From assembly GCA_963576785.1 (NCBI GenBank), contig OY756148.1, forward strand, positions 124,001 to 188,000: a stretch of DNA of 64,000 bases, written 5' to 3'. This DNA is from Chlorophyllum brunneum. Lineage: Eukaryota; Basidiomycota; Agaricomycetes; Agaricales; Agaricaceae. How positions within the stretch are numbered: position 1 is the stretch's first letter; each line of letters starts with the position of its first letter. This document shows positions 33,438 to 46,237 of the stretch, piece by piece. A program made the translations under genes and the position numbers. The notes beneath the pieces were generated by a model. That model worked only from the letters and a program-made list of their open reading frames with translations, was not told the origin of the DNA and searched no databases.

Positions 33438-35072
33438 CTAGAGCGGGAAGTCATGGACTATGATTTCCTCGCCACTTCTGTAGGCAAGCCGACCGAGTTG
33501 CTCGTCAAACGTGAACATGTTATAATAACGGATTGAAGGATTGCAGCATTCCTCTCCGTTGCTATACACTTTCTCCGGATCCGAGTCCCAGGAGTATCCG
33601 AACCTAAAACCGCCTGCTGGTGAAGGCGAATACCCCTTGTGCAAACCGAGACCATAGATTGTTGGTCTATGGTTGAAGTCGGAGAGCTTGATGACGTGCG
33701 GAGATTCTTCCCGTAATGCTGGTATAATCAGGCCTAAGATCCCGTCTGCGGTGCTCATCACTTGGCGATAGTTGGTCCCGTCGAAGTATAGCTGTGAAAA
33801 ACTCATCTGCCCTCTGTCCCCAAGCGAGTGGTACCACGATGGCTGACGAGACATAATGTCGGGACGAGGATTGGCGACTTTGATGTGCTCGATGTATTCA
33901 GGTTCCAGATCATAGATTTCTATATCATTGTTTCGTGAAATGGAGAGGAGCCTATCGTTTCCGATGACACGTATACAATTCTGTAGGCATCGTCGGTGAA
34001 AAGTACGCAAAAGGGGGGTGTTAACGCACAGGCTTCCACGCGGTTGAAAAGGCACAATTTGCGACGTGCGTTGCTGTGCACTCCTTCCACCAGAAAACAT
34101 CGATCCGGTTCTGGCATTCATATCTTACAAGACGCGCGACCACATCGGTGGTCAAAGAGAGGTGCAAGGGAATAAGGACGTCAGAACACGGGACTGACAT
34201 CAGTCGTGTGGCCCTGAGGGTACCATTCCCTTCGCATCTGACATGCCATATATGGATCCATTGGAATATTTGATCCCTTCCATCTGCAATCGAGTCCTGG
34301 TGTTAGCTCTGGCAGACGGTGGTTCGAAGAGTACCTACCTCCTCCTACAAATGCGGTGGTGAACTGCGTTACGGGATATCCCAGCTCAACATAACAGTCA
34401 ATCAAAGCCACAGACTGCTGGTCTCCTGGTATTCTGGCATTGGGGTCAGGACCAATAAGATGAACTGGCTCGGGATCATCCAGATCAAGATCGTAATAAT
34501 ATATCGAGCCGAGAGTGTCCCCAGCCAGGAGCCAGTGCCCACCCGGGACGATTCGAGCAACACATGGATGGCTGGGAAAAGCTTGGAGGGTCCGAGTTCG
34601 CGGGTGGATGAGGGGAGTTTTCCATATTTCGTCAACCGTGAGTCGCTTCTCGATCCATTGACGTATTTCACCTGTTGATATGGAATGGAGGGGTCGTACT
34701 CCTGAGTTAGGATTATGCAGGTGTTGCAACGAGTATTCTTCCGCGAGTTTGAACCAGATCATACGAGCATTGGTAGCATCGTGCAGTTTCTTGCCCACCT
34801 GTGTGACACGTTAGTGCATAGACAGTTAACAACGCTATCTAGATTCACCTGGCGCAGCGACACAATGTCACTATATGGTAAGTAAGACACGACTTCGGAC
34901 AGAACCTCGACTGGCAAGTCTTGGAGGGTTTTCTCGTGGTGGAACCTATGGCTGGGGAGCTGGATTGCTACCACCATTTTAGGCTCTGTGACGGGGTATT
35001 GATTCGGGAGGACTCACTGTGTAAGGAATTTATGATCCAGTATAACCATAGAGGACAGTACGCAGATGCCAT
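33438..35072 (-). CDS. FB11: intact five-exon F-box protein, 476 aa
   Basis: Exons on the minus strand: a 35018-35072, b 34849-34967, c 34339-34798, d 34030-34283, e 33438-33980. All introns are GT-AG; exons c, d and e have exactly the lengths of FB3 (460, 254, 543 nt). The F-box is LPVEVLSEVVSYLPYSDIVSL; the N terminus is CPLWLYWIINSLH. The C-terminal half carries VARIVPGGHWLLAGDTLGSIYY and SISRNNDIEIYDLE and ends HDFPL. It groups with FB5 in exons d-e. It lies 247 bp downstream of NUC2 in the same orientation, the same arrangement as NUC1-FB3 and NUC3-FB16. Confidence 0.85.
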
Positions 35073-35319
35073 TGATGCTGAAGTGAAGTGAGGAGCACCT
35101 CTTGTCACGAGAATCATTCACACGCACGGATCACGGGTCCTACCAGAGACGCTCAACTTTGGGCGTGATACACTGAACGACGACTCAAACCGAGAATTCA
35201 AGTAGATTGGTACCGAGAGTGTCATACATAGTCTGGTGCAGTGCAATTGGGGATTTTTGTGGTGGTAGAGTTCGGAAAAGAATCATATAAAAATCCAAGA
35301 TGGTCCCTGCATACTATCA

Positions 35320-37293
35320 TTAAACATCAGCTCGCTGATGTTCCCGGCAACCTAGATTCCAAACTTCCCGCTCATCTCTTGTGGACTTGAAAAGGGAAGA
35401 CGATGTTTAAACACTCAGCTCAGCCACAAGATCGCATGGACTTACCCAAAAGTGTAAGGCCGAAAGAACGAAGAGAACCTGAGCTGGGTTCTCGATCTTA
35501 CTGATTTCTGTCATCCAGAACGGCGCCCTGAGACCCTGCCCTTTCTCCCTTCCAATCGGCCGTGTGGCCCAGACGACGCCAAAAGTCCATTCGTAACTGT
35601 TTGACAAACAGAATGGTACAAACTTGCGCTCTGTTCGAAGATGACTAACCGGACCCGAAGTCAAGAGTCATACCCAACAAGGAATGAGTGGAAACCTACA
35701 CGCCGAGAGCCTCAGCCACGACTTGCGGTACGTGGTCGTGCAATTTCGCTCCGGGCCACTTCGCTTCCAAGATTGACACTCGCACATAGTCGTTTTCAGC
35801 CACTAAATTGGCTATACCATTGTTCCAGCTCTTCAAGTAAGTGCGAGTCCTTTTCTGACCGCGACCCTTGGCCAACATCGATCCAAAATCTTGCGCCGTC
35901 AAAAGAACAGTGAAGTAATCTGTGGATCCATTCAAGTAAGTTTCTACACTATCATTCAACACTGATCCGCAGGACTCCATGTCGCCTTTCTGACATGAAG
36001 GAACGGTTAGCCATTGATAGTAACCAATCGAGTGAGCTTCTCACTTTGGTTGGGCGGCTCAAGACTCCAAACTCGGGAATAACGGCCGTATCTATTTGGA
36101 ACTACATGGCGAAAATCAGTTAGCAAAAGTATAATTGCCTGATGAATGACTCGTACAGGCTCCTTGCCTTCCTTGCCAATGACTGCCTTTTTAAGGATAA
36201 GACTATCGTCGAGGCACCCGAAGAATTCGTTGACAATATCGCGAGCGCTCATTTCGGACTACATAACTCGATTAAATACTAAGTCAAGGGGGATACTCCA
36301 ACGCACCCAGGTGTTTTGAAAAAAGTTCCGCTTTCTCTCGAGCCTCGACATAAAATTTCTCAGTTCCGATGTTGCATCCTTCTGGAGCATTTTCTCGCCC
36401 TCCATCCCCCGCCAGATAGTGCTCTGAGACACACAGAGGTCTAGTTCCTCAATGCCAAGTCGTTGATAATCCTCCTTTGTGACCGAAGAGAAGCATAGTA
36501 TCTGAAGCGGTCTTCAGATAATGCCAATAGCTTGAATCCACAATCAAATGTACTAACGTCAACTTTCCTATCACCGTTTGGTCCTCGTACCACTTTTAAA
36601 GTATCAACCACAGCCTTCACTCTCCGAACTGCTCTAGTGAGAGTCCCGAATGAATGGTGATCCTCGTCTTGTACATTATCAAGGTTTTCATCATCCTCAT
36701 CCTCACCAGCATCACCTTCTTTTTCATCTGTATTGAGTTCTGCGGATGGTTGCTGGTCGACCCCAAAAGAGGCGGAGATCTGTGCTGCCCATTTCTCAAT
36801 AGACAATTCGCATTCCCTAAGTTGGTTATCGAACATATCCACAAGGTCTAATGAATAATCAGTAATTTTCTCCCAAAACGTGTTTGAAAAGCTCACTCGG
36901 GTGACCAGTAGACAGTACAGGCTCAGCTCGGTCAGGCCTAGGCCCACCAGGCTGGCCAGATCCCACCACTGCGTTTTTCCCCGATAGTGACCGGAGCAAC
37001 ATCTTCTCGATGTCCAGAGCAAGGGCAAGCATTTGGTCAAGGCTTTTGGAGACTGGATCCATGACATCAGGTGGGACGGTACCAGAGCTGAGATTGCGTT
37101 TGTGTCTCTTGTCGGGAGGGTTTGATTTGGAAACATCTGGGACGACATCTTGAGGTTGGCTAGGGGCGCGTGGACGCTTCTGGCTGATTCGAGAGCTTGC
37201 GGGATCGGATCCCTGGACGTGAGACCGAACGTTGGAGGCACGAGATCCAGCCCGAGGTGCATTGGATGTATTTCGTGTGGTGTTCGAGGACAT
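35320..37293 (-). CDS. NUC2: eight-exon gene, 531 aa, the most diverged intact NUC copy
   Basis: Exons on the minus strand: 36897-37293, 36558-36847, 36307-36501, 36157-36258, 36045-36101, 35700-35989, 35446-35644, 35320-35385. The frame is open throughout. Key segments: NLSSGTVPPDVM, an acidic run GEDEDDENLDN, ILCFSSVTKEDYQRLGIEE, SARDIVNEFFG, ATAVIPEF-like IDTAVIPEFGVLSRPTK, STDYFTVLL, SILEAKWPGAKLHDHV, and PFCLSNSYEWTFGVVWA. Many differences from NUC1 are in third codon positions in exon 7, consistent with selection on the protein. Exon 1 is nearly identical to that of NUC3. Upstream it has the same block as NUC1 up to about 37975. Confidence 0.8.
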
Positions 37294-37983
37294 GGATATT
37301 GAGGTTTATGGGACGGAAAATGACGATACACTTCATGTATAGGGGGGTATTTATTTTGATCTGCTTCCAACCAACTTACAACAACCCCTAATTTTCCACC
37401 CATCAAAGCAGCCTCAGCGATGGACAAAGCCTCAAGGCCTTGAGGTCCCCCACGCCTCGCGCCTAGAGCCAGGCTATTTCTCCTTTGAGCATTTGGCTTT
37501 CTTCTTTTGCATCACACATGATACGTGATAATTCAACAGCTTTTTCACCTCCCAAAAATGGCACGGATGAGGCGAGTCAAACTCCCTCTTTAAGAACATC
37601 TAGGGCCGCATGCATGAGCCTCGTGTTGAGGCATCACTCATGGTACCCTGTTTCAGAGTGAGGGACTTGGACATGTCAATCCTTAGATGGGGTTAACACG
37701 CTAGATATGTGAGATCTTCTTAACTTCCGCAAGGCAAGATGACGGGGTTGCCACTAGCTTGAAAACCATGCGGTCATAGGTAGCTTTCTTTCGGGTGCGA
37801 TCACCTCGATCTACATGAACAGATCCTCGGAAATGCCTAACTGAAAACATACATCTGCTAAAATAGAACTCCAGACATATGCCGAGCTGGGACTGATATC
37901 AGTCAATATCTTATTGGCTTGTGGACGCGAATATTAGAAATTTTGATTCTTCGTGAACAACACTTATTGTATATTATAGCTGC

Positions 37984-38207
37984 CTAGAGCGGGAAATCTA
38001 AGACGACAATTTCCCTGTCTACGCGTCTGTAGGCAATCCGACCTAGTTTCTCGTCAAGGGCGAATGAGAGGTATTCTCCATGTTTTGTCAACCGCAAGCC
38101 GCTTCTCGATCCATTGACGGATTTCACCTGTTGATAGGGAATGGAGGGGTCGTATTCCTGAGCTAGGATTACGCAGGTGTCGCAACGAGTATTCTTCCGC
38201 AAGTTTG
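37984..38207 (-). pseudogene. FB12: F-box gene remnant, cut at inversion breakpoint 2
   Basis: Minus strand from the breakpoint: exon c sequence (LAEEYSLRHLR, IRQWIEKRLA) runs to about 38070 and then jumps by deletion to the last 25 codons of exon e (DEKLGRIAYRR...VVLDFPL). It is the continuation of FB9 on the other side of the inversion. About 17 bp of exon c (ALVIIWF region) are absent from both sides. Confidence 0.75.
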
Positions 38208-38846
38208 TAGGTTTAATGGACTGTTATGTTGAGCCGGGATATCCCATATCGCAATTTACCATTGCCTTCGCAGGAGGAGGTAGGCATTCTCCAACTCACC
38301 GTCCGCCAAGCCTCACCCTGGGCTTGATTTCAGATGAAGACGCTCGGATGTTCCAGTGGATCCATATCTGGCACATCAGATGCGAAGGGAATGATACCCT
38401 CAAGGCCACACGACTCATGTCAGTACCGTGTTCCGACGTCCCTGTTCCGTGGAGGTTCGCTTTCACTACCGACCTTGTTGCGCATCTCAGGTCATTCTTT
38501 GGTCGGAGTTGGGTCGATTTTTATTGGTGGAACGAGTGCACGGCAACACATGTCATGAGGTGTGCCTTTCCAATTCCATACATACCTGTGCGTAAGCAGG
38601 CTTCTTTTGTTACTTGCCACTGACGATAGGTATAGAACTGTATACGTGTCATCGGACAGACAAGTGGGCGGTTTCAGGTTCGGATACTCCTGGGACTTGA
38701 CTCCGGAACAAGTCTACAGCAACGGAGAGGAATGCTGCAATCGTTCGTCCCGCCATTATGACATGTTCACGTTTGACGAGGAACTGGGTCGGATTGCCTA
38801 CATAAGTGTAGACGAGGAAATCGTCGTCCTGGACTTCCCATTCTAG
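38206..38846 (+). pseudogene. FB13: 3' part of an F-box gene, cut at inversion breakpoint 2
   Basis: Plus strand. It begins inside exon c (VGLMDCYVEPGYPISQ), continues through a normal intron and all of exon d (MFQWIHIWHIRC...), then has only the first few codons of exon e before a deletion joins it to QVGGFRFGYSWD and the end (VVLDFPF). It is the continuation of FB10: CCAGTAT at 32366-32372 (minus) plus GTAGGTTT at 38207 restores the family sequence exactly. Spacer follows to 39308, with a DUF6534 scrap near 38880-38930. Confidence 0.8.
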
Positions 38847-39308
38847 GTAGCCATGTTATCTTAATTGAGGATTAATCAAAGAGGCGTGACAGCTGTAATG
38901 ATACTCTCCCTCCCAGTCGCTGTCGCGAAGCATTGTTAAACAAACCCTCAGGTGCCGCAACAAACGTCACCTAGTCCTCTTGAGGGATTTTCGAAGTGTC
39001 CTCGGGCGCTTGTGTTCCCAAAATCCACTTTCAATCGTTGACAGAGAACGGAAGGGAGCTGGATCGTACGTGTTACAATTCCTTGGTAAGAGTTAGACCA
39101 CAAGAGTATCGGTAACGCTTCACAGTTCCTTAATCTAAACGAGGCCGGTGATAAGTCGTAGATCTACTTGAGCGGTACAGGGACCAGCTTGATCTAGTGC
39201 CGTCTTCATATTTTCAGGGGTTTCTGCAGCATCATATTGTGTCGTCCCTGCAGCCCAGCGTGTGAACTACCCCATGCTGGCAGACACCTCAATTTCGCTT
39301 CATCATTG

Positions 39309-40918
39309 ATGACATCCCTCCTTGCTCATACTGGATCATGAATCTGTTCTACAGTGAGTCCTGCAAGTCAGTCTACTTTCATGGTATGTAACAAAATACC
39401 ATAGCGGTCCTTGCTCAGCTTGCCGGACAAGGCATCCACCAGACAGCGCTTTAAGACCTACCTGTCGAGGTCCTGTCCGAGGTCACGTCGTACCTGCATT
39501 ACAGTGATGTTGTGTCGCTGCGCCAGTTGAGCCTAGATAGCCTCGCAATACCGTCTACGTACTGACGCGTCAAACAGGTAAACAAGAAGCTGCGTGGGGC
39601 TGCCGATGCTCGTATGATCTGGTTCAAACTCGCGGAAGAATACTCGTTGCGACACCTGCACAATCCCAACTCAAAAATACGACCCCTCCATTCCCTATCA
39701 ACAGCTGAAATCCGTGAATGGATCGAGAAGCGGCTCGCGATTGACGAAATATGGAGAACCCCCCTCATTCGCCCGCGAACTCGGACACTTCAAGCTTTTT
39801 CCACCCGTCCACATGTCGCTCGAATTGTCCCGGGTGGACGTTGGCTGCTGGCTGGCGACACATTCGGCTCGGTATATTATTACGACCTTGACCTGGCCGA
39901 CCCCGAGCCAGTCCATTTCATTGGTCCTGACGCTAATGCCAGAATACCAGGAGACCGCCAGCCTGTGGTTCTGATAGACTGTTGTGTTGAGCCGGGATAT
40001 TTCGTACCGGAGTTCACTATTGCCTTGGTAGGAGGAGGTAGGTACTCTTCAACTCACCGTCTGCCGAAGCTGACACGCGGTCCCGGTTTCGGACGAAAAG
40101 GATCAGATGTTCCACTGGATTCATATCTGGCACGTCAGATGCGAAGGGAATAATGCCCTCACGGCCACACGACGAATGTCGATCCCTTGTTCCAATGTCC
40201 CTATACCTTCGCAGCTCTCTTTGACCACCGATTTGGTTGCGCGTCACGTAAGTTACGGATGCCTGAATTGGGTCGACGTTTATTGGTGGGAAGAGTGCAC
40301 AGCAACGCACGTCATGAGGTGTGCCTTTTCAATTGGATGCATACCTGTGAGTGACCAAGCTACTTCTGCGTACTTTCCATTGATGATGGCCACAGGACTA
40401 CGTACATATCGTCGAAAGGACAGACTCCTTTGCATTTCACAAGACAATGAGATATGCATCTACGACCTGGAACCTGAACATGTAGAGCATGTTGAAGTTG
40501 CGCACCCCCACCCGGATACTGTGCTTCGTCATTGTGGTACCACTCCTTTGGTGATGAAAAGGACATGGGTTTTTCGCAGCTATACTTCGACGGGACCACC
40601 TATCGCCAAGTGATGAGCACCGCAGAGATCATACCAGCATCACGGGAAGAGTCTCCACACATCATCAAGCTCTCCAACTTCAACCATACACCGACAATCT
40701 ATGGTCTCGGTTTACACAAGGGGTATTCGCCTTCACCAGCAGGCGGTTTTAGGTTCGGTTACTCCTGGGACTTGGATCCGGAGCAAGTCTACAGCAATGG
40801 GGAAGAGTACCGCAATCCTTCAACCCATCATTGTGACATGTTCGCGTTTGACAAGCAACTCGGTCGGCTTGCCTACAGAAGTGGAAAGAAAATTATAGTC
40901 CACGACTTCCCCCTCTAG
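39309..40918 (+). pseudogene. FB14: F-box pseudogene next to the DUF6534 gene
   Basis: Exon a has an 11-bp deletion that shifts frame. Exon b has TAA at 39452-39454 in place of CAA, just before LPVEVLSEV. The exon b donor is CAG/TTGAG and the backup GTAATA is GCAATA. Exon c is open (IRPLHSLSTAEIREW). The acceptor before exon d is TTTCGG instead of TTTCAG. Exon e carries a frameshift near 40530 and lacks eight codons (DGILGLI). The end, KIIVHDFPL, is open. This is the copy adjacent to the intact membrane-protein gene and is old by its damage. Confidence 0.85.
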
Positions 40919-40959
40919 GTTGGGTGTTAAGCACATTAGCTATTGAGATTTAAGATGAG

Positions 40960-41050
40960 GGACCTGTTTCCAAGGATAATATCACGTTAATACCACAATA
41001 GCAATGTCAATTCCAGTTGCCGGCGCGAAGATGCTCTTAATAACCCGCCC
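40960..41050 (-). pseudogene. DUF6534 exon remnant behind FB14
   Basis: Minus-strand translation gives RVIKSIFAPATGIDIAIVV, a stop, then YYPWK, aligned with WVINSAFAAATGIDFVITA and YYLWK. This is the clearest of the remnants. Sequence from 41050 to 42050 has no recognised gene; 41180-41260 repeats the spacer found upstream of the F-box copies, and 41760-41920 is A-rich. Confidence 0.6.
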
Positions 41051-42053
41051 AAGAAAAGAAAACTCCCAGTATTTCCGTTAATGAATGACGAGTGCGTGCC
41101 TTGAAGGAGTTTCTTTGAGGGTGATCAAAATTCGTAGCGCTCCCAACCATCGATAGAGAACAGAAAGGAGCTGGTATCATACAGGTGTCACTTCTTCAGT
41201 AAGATTGGGTTAGACCACACGGGCGTCCGTAGCGCTACACAGTTTCTTGCGGACCTGAACGACGCCAATGGGATAGGGGATCACAACATTAAGTGACCAG
41301 CTTCATAGAATGCCGGCATAGGATCTCTCAATCTCCGGCTACATCATCAATCAGGATGTCATACTCGCTCCATGCCGTGTCTTCCCTGCAGCCCAATCGA
41401 GCACACACTGGTGTGTGAACTACTACCCTCATGTTCGCAGAAACCTCGAGCACTTCACCGATACATGAACTTTCATCCCGAAACCATGCCTTCTGAACCA
41501 ATGTGATGCCACCGGACTTCAAAGCTTCACCGCCTGTCTAAACTTATAACTGAGGTCACATACCGCCTGTAAAATCCAGGACCCTACTCCGCGAAACCGA
41601 ACCAAACGCACCAACATCAGTATATCCATTCGGTGCTAAACCTTCACAAAAATCCGTATCACTCCACAGAGTACGAAAAATCAAACCATGAAATTAAATA
41701 ATGCAGGTAAGGAGGGAAAATATGGGAATATTGCTACTTGTGCCAGATGCGTTGCTACTACAGTTACATGTAATGAAAAAAAAAAATGGAAAAATGGATA
41801 GCAATACAAGGATCAAAATAATGGACCAAAATGAGGTTTCAAAAAAACACGGTGTCGCTGAGGCTAAAACGAAGCGAAAAAAACAAGAACGAAAGCCAGT
41901 AAAAAATAATCAAAAATTTTGACCGAGAATGAAAATGTCCTGTAGTTCATCGGGCATGCCAAGGATACGACTTTGAAAGAGGCCGAATACCAGAACTCAT
42001 CCTCATCGGGGGACCCTACACAACAATCTAAGCATCCTAATAGCCAAGCAGAG

Positions 42054-44248
42054 CTAAATCAAACTCACCCTCTGTGCCTCACCACCATCATAGATCGAGG
42101 GCGGCCGCCGCACCACCAAATCGTCCGTACTAGTTGGGCTAACCGGGCTCACAGGACTCTTCAAAGTTCCCCTAACCGTCTCACTCTCATCACTCAAACT
42201 CCTCTCGCATTCAACCTTAATACCCCCACGCCCATGATCCAAACTCAAATTAGGCGGTAAATAATCTTGATAACCTTGTTCTTCATCAGGTAAAGTCGGT
42301 GGTGGAGGTGGACTCCAAAAGCTCGATGTTGCGGCGCGAAGGCGGATTCTGTGAGCGCGTTGTTGCGAGTTTGTTTGACTTTGTAAGGAATGTGTTTTGT
42401 GATAGCGACGTGGGATGAGGTCTGTTACGGGTGTTCCGGATGCGTTGGTATCGGAGAGTAAGCCATTGGTGGTGGACCCATTGGTGATCACGCTGCGTTT
42501 ACGAGCGTTGAGCATAGTAAGAAACGACAGGACGTATACTATATTGTCAAGGATTAGTATTAGAATTTATGGTGAGAGTAGAACATACGTTTTGTGAGCA
42601 GGAACTGGAGCCCAAGAAAAACGAATGTGTTTGGGAGGAGAACGTACTGCAGAAGAGGTAAGTTAGGAGGTCGAGATACAAGGACGATTCACGTACGCAG
42701 AATAAAGCCGAGAGAGAACATGCGCTAGATGAACGTGATCGGCATAAGAGCGAACAAATATCCAACGTAGGGCGTACCTCGTAAAGAGCCCAGAGCTCAG
42801 AGTGTACTGTATAATGGTCGATATCGTGGAATTCAACCTTTCAAACAGGGTTAGGTTGCAATGGAGATGACATGTCGCACGAAGTCGTACCTAGATTTCG
42901 GAGTCTGACTCTTCCAAAGATAATAACACATCGCAGCCGTAATGACAAAGTCGATTCCAGTGGCCGCGGCGAAGGCACTATTGATGACCCACTGAACAAA
43001 CGAATGTATTTAGTATCCACAACTGCCAGTAATGAGAAAAAACACTCACTGATATCCGCCCAAGTTCGGCGTATGTGTGAACCGTGTGTCTATGCCATTC
43101 CATGAGCGCAAGGGGTAAAAGAACCCAACGAACAATCATACATTTGATAAGCGAGAACTAGAAAAGGAAGTAACAAGTCAGAATACAACAACTGAGCGCA
43201 GATCCAAATCGCAAACGTACCAATTCCAATTACTGTTGTACCCGCAATCAAAATATATGCTTAGAATACTCAAAACGCAAAGCATACACCTAGGCTTACC
43301 GAAACCTCCAGCAAGGATAATTGCCTAGTAACCGATCAGCTATAAAATTCTCATCAAACGCGTCGCGACACGTACCACCAAGTAACCCACTATTCCTCGG
43401 TGATATTCGCCCACTGTTTTTTTCAATCAGCGCCCATCAGCATTCTAATCATAGGACCTTAATCGAACAAAAGAACTGACATATCCATACCCTGAGCGCA
43501 TATAGACTGTGAACTAAGAGGATGATCACAACCTGTTTCCACAAAGTCAGCCACAAACGCCGCGGTATGTGCTACTGGACCCGAGAGTACTCACATTCAC
43601 CGAAACTTGGAGCTAGAAATGTGGTAAAATTTTGTAACTCAGATCCTGTTGTTTTCGACCCTTGAAATGTGTGACGCTCACCTTGATTGACCTGATATGG
43701 AGAGTGGTCAGTATCACACACAGCTTGAAATTACGTCGGGAGCTACGTACCACTCGATATGTTCCAAACCAATGACACTACCAAAGCCCGTAACGATATA
43801 TGAATACACAGCATGAATCGTTAACGCAATATGCAGTGCATCCAGAATCCTGAAAGTAACAACGTCATAAACAGGCTGCAAGGCACGAGGCCAAGTCCGA
43901 AGAAAGCGCTCACCATAGAATTCCAACCTGAACACAACACGCCTTAGGTCAATCCACAGTTCCAAACAGCGAGAACAGTCAACTCACCGACCACTTGTGC
44001 AATGACGAATCCTTCGGGTACAGGTGATAATACCAGTACATCTGTAATGTCGTAATCCCAAAGAGGCTGTAAAATCAACAATGTCGATGTCATGTCATAT
44101 CATGATACCCCACAGATCGCCCTTGATGCCACTTGAAAAATCGAACTGGGGGGACTTACAACATTGCCAATAACACTCCCAAGAACAACGCGCCCACCGT
44201 ATTATCCAACGTTACGTTCTCCAAGCTCGGTAACATCGTAGGCGGCAT
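42054..44248 (-). CDS. DUF6534-type seven-helix membrane protein, multi-exon
   Basis: Minus strand. The N terminus (ATG 44248 or 44236) is followed by LDNTVGALFLGVLLAML and, after an intron, FGITTLQMYWYYHLYPKDS. Later exons give LDALHIALTIHAVYSYIV (about 43810-43860), VVIILLVHSLYALR (about 43480-43520), WVINSAFAAATGIDFVIT (about 42945-42990), SGLFTSACSLSALFC and FLGLQFLLTKLYVLSFLTM. The last exon (42054-42515) is a hydrophilic cytoplasmic tail starting NARKRSV. This order is typical of fungal DUF6534 proteins, which have seven predicted helices and unknown function. Introns are short with GT-AG ends; I did not place every exon in 43100-43450. The stop at 42054 overlaps a possible GTGAGT donor, so the tail may extend. 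Confidence 0.75.
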
Positions 44249-45647
44249 AATCTCTTGCAAGTACAATCCCAACTCGTAAAACGTGAACGTGAGGTTTAGC
44301 TTCAAGACCCACGAGGAGGTTGTCGGTACGAGAAGGTGGAAGGCAAGAGGGGAACAGGGAAGAGGGAAAAAAGTCAAGGTGACTCAAACACTGCAGCAGT
44401 GAGGAAGACCAAGGAATAAATGAACGACAAAAAGGTTAATTTTAGGATATGATTCCACTTGGGCGCACAGCTATTTGAAGGGAGTTGATCTTCCGGTGGC
44501 GTCCCTTACTCATCCTGACCTCAAGGCATACTCTGAGCCCAATCATCCTTATGCCGCGTAAGCACAGCTACGAGAACAGCAACATATCCCATTGGGGAAG
44601 TACGATTAGATCCAATATCGCGAATAGATCAGCGCACATCTCCTGGAAAGTTCCATAGCCCTATTTTAACAACAAACCATATACCCCAGAAAGCATCTTC
44701 CATTCTCGTTCACACACAATATACCCTCAATTGTTCGAACGGAAGATGTGGGTTGGAAGAGCAAGGTACAGTGTGGGGCGTTACCTGCGTTTGACACCAA
44801 GGGTTGGGAAAACTGAATCGATAAGAGTAACGGAGAAGAATGCACCGGTCCCAGGATGGCCGGTGCTATTCAAGCACCTTGACGGAGAGCGTCTCCGGAT
44901 CCGACAACTAATGTCCTGATATGCCTCGTGGCAATCCTTTTATGGCGGGGCTGTGCGGGAACTTACCGATACCTCTCAGAGGCGAATTCAAACATACGAC
45001 TGGACGGAAGGAAGTACACTCAGACCCCCAGGTCGGCATTATTACCCAGCTCACGCAATCTTAGAGTGCCCGAAAACAAAAGGACAAATATGATATAGTG
45101 GAGAATCTTCCCAGAATACCCGTGAACAGATATCAGTCATTTGACCAATTCAGTAGGAGCACCGTTCTCGGACCATTGTCTCGAAGTTGAATCGTCACAA
45201 TGGAACCCGTCGAAAGTATATGTTGTACCGGCCTAGAATCCGTAGACCACTATAAAGAACAACCCCAAAGCATTGCGCTATGCAATGGAGACACTCGTCC
45301 CATGACATCAGAGGGCCAACTTGACAACCCAGCCACTTTCGCGGCAAGTTAGTTCGGCCGACAATCGGGTAGCTATCGTTTCTCAATAAAGGCAAGAAGT
45401 ATGTATGTGCCTCCTGTGAAGACTGCCATACACGCTCGTGGAGGGTCAAGTTTCAAATTAGCTCCGCAACTTCCGGCTTCAGAACTCTGGTGGGGCTTTT
45501 CGGACATGTCGGTGCAATGAGAATAAGAATGAGTTGACATCCGGGACTACGAGAGAGGTTATTATATCTATACGGGGTCTATCCTGGGGGAGGATATAGT
45601 TATCAGCGATCAAGCCGGGGAAGCCGATAGAGAACCACGTACCGACT
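44249..45647. other. Intergenic, no supported gene
   Basis: Several short open frames occur on both strands, none with a recognisable motif or splice pattern. The DUF6534 and QCR6 genes are both on the minus strand, so this interval holds the DUF6534 promoter and the QCR6 3' flank. Confidence 0.5.
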
Positions 45648-46237
45648 CTAGCGGAGCTTGCTGAAGAGTTTGGGAGCAGCACAATCCTACAGTAACTCGT
45701 AAGTCGTGGATAATTCAAGAACGGCACCAACGTACGTCTATGCAATGCATCATGCTACAATGACCATCAATACCATATCAAAACAACATGCAACGAAACT
45801 CACTGGACTGTAGTGATCGACAATACGTGGCAGATTCAGTCAGACAACGCAGATAATCATGAACAAGTTACATACACCTAGAGTCACGAGGTTAGCAAAA
45901 TGACAAAGCGTCGTAGAAAAGTAACAAACGCACATTTCCTCAACACAATCCTCGCCCTTAAAACCCTGTCCTGAATGGACCTTTTCTTGACAATGTTCAA
46001 AATGCTGAGCAAGTTGAACACACTTCGACTCCTTGCACTCATCTCGGATGGCAGGATGAACCTACAAATTGTAATTAAAGTCAAAACTAGATTTCAAAGC
46101 GAACAGCAACGCACATCCTCGGGCTCTTCCTCCTCTTCCTCCACCTCAGCAGCCTCAGCGACAACCTCAGGCTCCTTCTCTTCCGAGTCGGCGTAGACGG
46201 TGGACTTGAATGACGAAAAGAAGTCAGAGAGAGCCAT
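45648..46237 (-). CDS. QCR6: Cytochrome bc1 complex subunit 6 (hinge protein), 102 aa, four exons
   Basis: Exons on the minus strand: 46115-46237, 45934-46061, 45736-45754, 45648-45686. The protein starts MALSDFFSSFKSTVYAD, has the acidic run EVEEEEEEPED, then the CHCH-like hinge core: IRDECKESKCVQLAQHFEHC, GFKGEDCVEE, and MMHCIDDCAAPKLFSKLR at the C terminus. The paired cysteines and the acidic N-terminal stretch are hallmarks of Qcr6, which sits on the intermembrane-space side of respiratory complex III next to cytochrome c1. The third exon is only 19 nt. All junctions keep frame. This is an ordinary, presumably single-copy, nuclear gene and anchors the window as fungal nuclear DNA. Confidence 0.93.

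Noticed and set aside
41701..41922. Lys-rich 73-codon frame
   Set aside because: A-rich low-complexity DNA produces Lys/Asn codons; no supporting feature.
45195..45449. 84-codon minus-strand frame next to QCR6
   Set aside because: No motif, no splice partner and no similarity to anything else in the window.
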